Shown in pieces: positions 35,446-37,454 of a DNA stretch of 37,454 nucleotides; within the stretch, counting starts at the first letter, position 1, and the number at the start of each line of letters is the position of its first letter. The DNA is from Trichodesmium erythraeum GBRTRLIN201 (GTDB lineage Bacteria > Cyanobacteriota > Cyanobacteriia > Cyanobacteriales > Microcoleaceae): contig JAGGDU010000050.1 of NCBI GenBank assembly GCA_018457135.1, forward strand, positions 1-37,454, in the 5' to 3' direction. Made by a program: the position numbers and the translations under genes. A model generated the notes under the pieces. The model had not been told where the DNA came from. It saw nothing but the letters and a program-made list of their open reading frames with translations, and made no database searches.

Positions 35446-36855
35446 TTAAGATTTAATCATTCCTTCAAGGGCATTTTGCAAATCTTGAGTTAGATCTGAT
35501 ATTGCTCTACGACGTTGAGTTTGGTAAGCTGGCCATCGTTGAGAAACAGAAATCGGCTTTCCCACCGTCATTTCCACCCTTTGTTTTCCTAATCTGGGAC
35601 GTTTTAAAGTATCACGACCTTTAATCCGATTAATCATATCCCATATTAACAAAATTGTATCAGCAAATCTATCTACTGTAGGCTTTTCCTTAATATACTC
35701 ACCACTAATAGCCACACAACTTTCTACCAATCTCAGGTGCCACATATGGAGACTAGCTTCTTGTGCTAATCTGTCTGCCAAACCTCTATCTACAGCACAA
35801 AGAGTTCCCAGACTTTCAATATCTTCTCTATAAATACAATTCCATATTGCTTGTTCAAGGCGACGACAACGATCTATCAAATTACCCTTAGAATGAATAT
35901 TAAAATATTCTTCTGCAACTTCTAGAGCAACATTGAGAAGAGTATTGAGGCGAGTCTTTATCATTTCATTCATCTGATCATCTGCTAGAGGTTCTTGGGA
36001 AAAACTTTCTTGAGTTAATTGAGGTAACTCTCGGTGATATGATCGTTTATAAAAATCTTCCATTTTTCCCAGTAAATGACCAGCTAACCTCAAAAGTCTT
36101 TGATAAAGTTTAGAAGGAGCTAATTTTTCTTGGTCAGAAAGATTTTCCATCCCTGGAGACAACCCACTATCTTTTTCTAATGTAGTTAAAAGTTTTTCCA
36201 AATTTTCCCAAGGTTCATCCAAATATTTGTATTGAATACCCACTGGGAGAATAAATACCTCTTCAGAACGACCTCCCTTAGATATGTCTTCAACGCACCA
36301 AAATCCCATTTGGGCAATACCAGGTTCTAAAGAACTAACTATTTCATTATGACCATTGGTAGCCCCTTCTGGAGCAGCCATAATTGGTAAACGACCATTG
36401 GCAAATAATTCACGGGCTGATTTTAGTCCTTGACGATCTAGTTTCCCCCGGTGAATTGAACTTCCCCCCAAATACGAATACCATTTACCTACAAAATAAC
36501 CTGCCCATAAAGGAATACCTCGGTCAAAAATAAAGTGATAGTGGAGAAGAGATGGAAGGATAATTCCTCTTTGTTTAGCTTCTTTGGGCAATAGATACCA
36601 AATCATATATCCTATGCACAACTGGTCCTCAGTACTAGGATGACGAAATGCCATAAGGAAACGAGTTTTCCCTTGGTGAAAGCTTTGATATAGTTGAGCT
36701 AAAGTTTTTAGGTTGTCTACTTGTATATCAACAATAGATGTTTGGAACTTCAGCCACCAAGGTAAGATGAATTTAGTAACTTTTTGTACTAGAGGTTTGA
36801 AGTTAGGTGGGATCAACTCTAAAGGGGGTTGAGCTTGGATAATTGGGTGAGGCAT
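35446..36855 (-). CDS. Glycerol-phosphate acyltransferase-like protein (PlsC-type domain)
   Basis: 469 residues. The acyltransferase signature HX4D is AFRHPSTEDQ (His72, Asp77). The block FDRGIPLWAGYFVGKWYSYL with GSSIHRGKLDRQGLKSA (~110-150) and PIMAAPEGATNGHNE (~157-171, the EGT-like motif) follow in the order expected for PlsC/LPLAT enzymes, and FILPVGIQYKY closes the core near 210. The C-terminal ~250 residues form a helical extension common in cyanobacterial homologues. Such enzymes transfer acyl chains to glycerol-phosphate or lysophospholipids at the membrane. The exact acceptor is unknown. It starts at ATG 36855 and is not close to another gene. Confidence 0.88.
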   Translation of the reverse strand: MPHPIIQAQPPLELIPPNFKPLVQKVTKFILPWWLKFQTSIVDIQVDNLKTLAQLYQSFHQGKTRFLMAFRHPSTEDQLCIGYMIWYLLPKEAKQRGIILPSLLHYHFIFDRGIPLWAGYFVGKWYSYLGGSSIHRGKLDRQGLKSARELFANGRLPIMAAPEGATNGHNEIVSSLEPGIAQMGFWCVEDISKGGRSEEVFILPVGIQYKYLDEPWENLEKLLTTLEKDSGLSPGMENLSDQEKLAPSKLYQRLLRLAGHLLGKMEDFYKRSYHRELPQLTQESFSQEPLADDQMNEMIKTRLNTLLNVALEVAEEYFNIHSKGNLIDRCRRLEQAIWNCIYREDIESLGTLCAVDRGLADRLAQEASLHMWHLRLVESCVAISGEYIKEKPTVDRFADTILLIWDMINRIKGRDTLKRPRLGKQRVEMTVGKPISVSQRWPAYQTQRRRAISDLTQDLQNALEGMIKS

Positions 36856-37031
36856 TACGATTTTTGATTTTGGATTTGGTTATTTTCAAATATTTAATAC
36901 CAATATAAATTATGTGATGTCTAAGAGTCGAGTGTCAAATTGCTAAATTATTTAAATTTTTATTTCAGAACCTGAATTTTCTAGCTTTTTGCTCATAGAA
37001 TCAAGAGATATTAGTCCTCACTGCCAGCTTC
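36856..37031. other. Upstream region of the acyltransferase
   Basis: AT-rich, with no clear promoter found on the minus strand. It merges into the decayed IS630-type sequence, whose exact 3' limit I cannot set. Confidence 0.4.
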
Positions 37032-37454
37032 TTATGAGCAGGAATTGCGATTACCATAAATACTAGTCATAGCTAAATTCACCCCGGACTCATCAACAAT
37101 TACTAGATTATGTATATCTATGAAATCTAACTATTCTTGATACTTGTAGTCTTTTTTATTAAATTTTTATCACTCCTGTTCCAAAGCAAAAATACTTTTT
37201 TTTTACACTTATATTGAGTGATTTCAAAGTTAGATATATTGTTTATAAACTAACTTTTACTCCTGTTTTACTTTTAAAAAACTGGCAGAACTCACAAAGC
37301 AAAATATCTGGTTTTTGTTGAATTTTATGTTCTTGTTAAAAATCAAAATTATCCTCAAATTTAGTTTTTAGCCTAACTCCTGTTCCAAAGCAAAAATACT
37401 TTTTTTACACTTATATTGAGTGATTTCAAAGTTAGATATATTGTTTATAAACTA
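37032..37454 (-). pseudogene. Decayed IS630-family transposase, continuing past the window
   Basis: On the minus strand: QQKPDILLCEFCQFF, then TGVKVSL, stop, TIYLTLKSLNISVKKK. This is the helix-turn-helix portion of IS630 transposases (family pattern TGVxVSxSTIxxTLxxLN). Then, in another frame, KYQE, TAG, LDFIDIHNLVIVDESGVNL with AMTSIYG (37145-37040) is the DDE region around the catalytic Asp-Glu (DESGVNLAMT). A TAA follows at 37032-37034. Stops, frameshifts and an internal duplication make it inactive. Confidence 0.82.
37172..37454. repeat. ~80-bp direct repeat inside the IS630 remnant, 204-bp period
   Basis: Copy 1 (37172-37252) and copy 2 (37376-37454, cut by the window end) are identical apart from the length of one T-run (two bases shorter in copy 2). 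Both start ACTCCTGTTCCAAAGC and end TTTATAAACTA, and encode the TIYLTLKSLN segment on the minus strand. Confidence 0.92.

Overview
The window comes from a cyanobacterium. The octamer GCGATCGC (HIP1) recurs about once per 2 kb. The gene set includes a TPR-CHAT protein, a Tab2/Atab2-type protein, IctB, a CYP110-like P450 and a WD40 Ser/Thr kinase. The DNA is AT-rich, intact genes cover only about two thirds of it, and it is littered with short tandem repeats, decayed transposases and gene fragments. This suits a filamentous non-heterocystous lineage of the Trichodesmium/Okeania type. That placement is an inference from style, not a match I could test.

Region 1 (1-8990) holds a 5'-truncated TPR-CHAT gene, two paralogous FAD monooxygenases on the minus strand on either side of a DoxX-family membrane protein, and a zinc-ribbon/kinase/WD40 protein. 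A 129-bp CHAT fragment and a matching downstream hairpin region suggest that the monooxygenase block was copied as a segment and then partly eroded. Region 2 (8990-10098) is a 1.1-kb non-coding stretch with a 174-bp tandem duplication and several hairpins. Region 3 (10099-16801) carries a GlcD-like FAD oxidoreductase, a large DUF1998-type helicase, a hemB fragment, an unknown decayed ORF and the methionine-salvage gene mtnP. Region 4 (17602-23196) carries a Tab2-like protein, a valine-pyruvate-type aminotransferase (avtA), a SAM-methyltransferase-like protein with an eroded motif I, and an M20 amidohydrolase.

Region 5 (23200-28680) holds a heavily decayed ParA/MinD-like ATPase, two permeases of a nucleoside/simple-sugar ABC importer without their ATPase or binding protein, and a CYP110-like P450. 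Region 6 (28840-31640) is glycogen phosphorylase with a recognisable promoter, Shine-Dalgarno site and terminator. Region 7 (31800-37454) holds a decayed IS5-family transposase, cyanobacterial repeats, ictB, an orphan consensus promoter, a glycerol-phosphate-acyltransferase-like gene and a decayed IS630-family transposase with an internal duplication.

Most genes look singly transcribed, with gaps of 120-1000 bp; the two permeases are the only clear functional pair. I see no tRNA, rRNA or CRISPR array. I did not find a convincing new multi-gene system. The best leads are the duplicated monooxygenase/DoxX block, the 174-bp repeat region, and the orphan promoter antisense to the acyltransferase.
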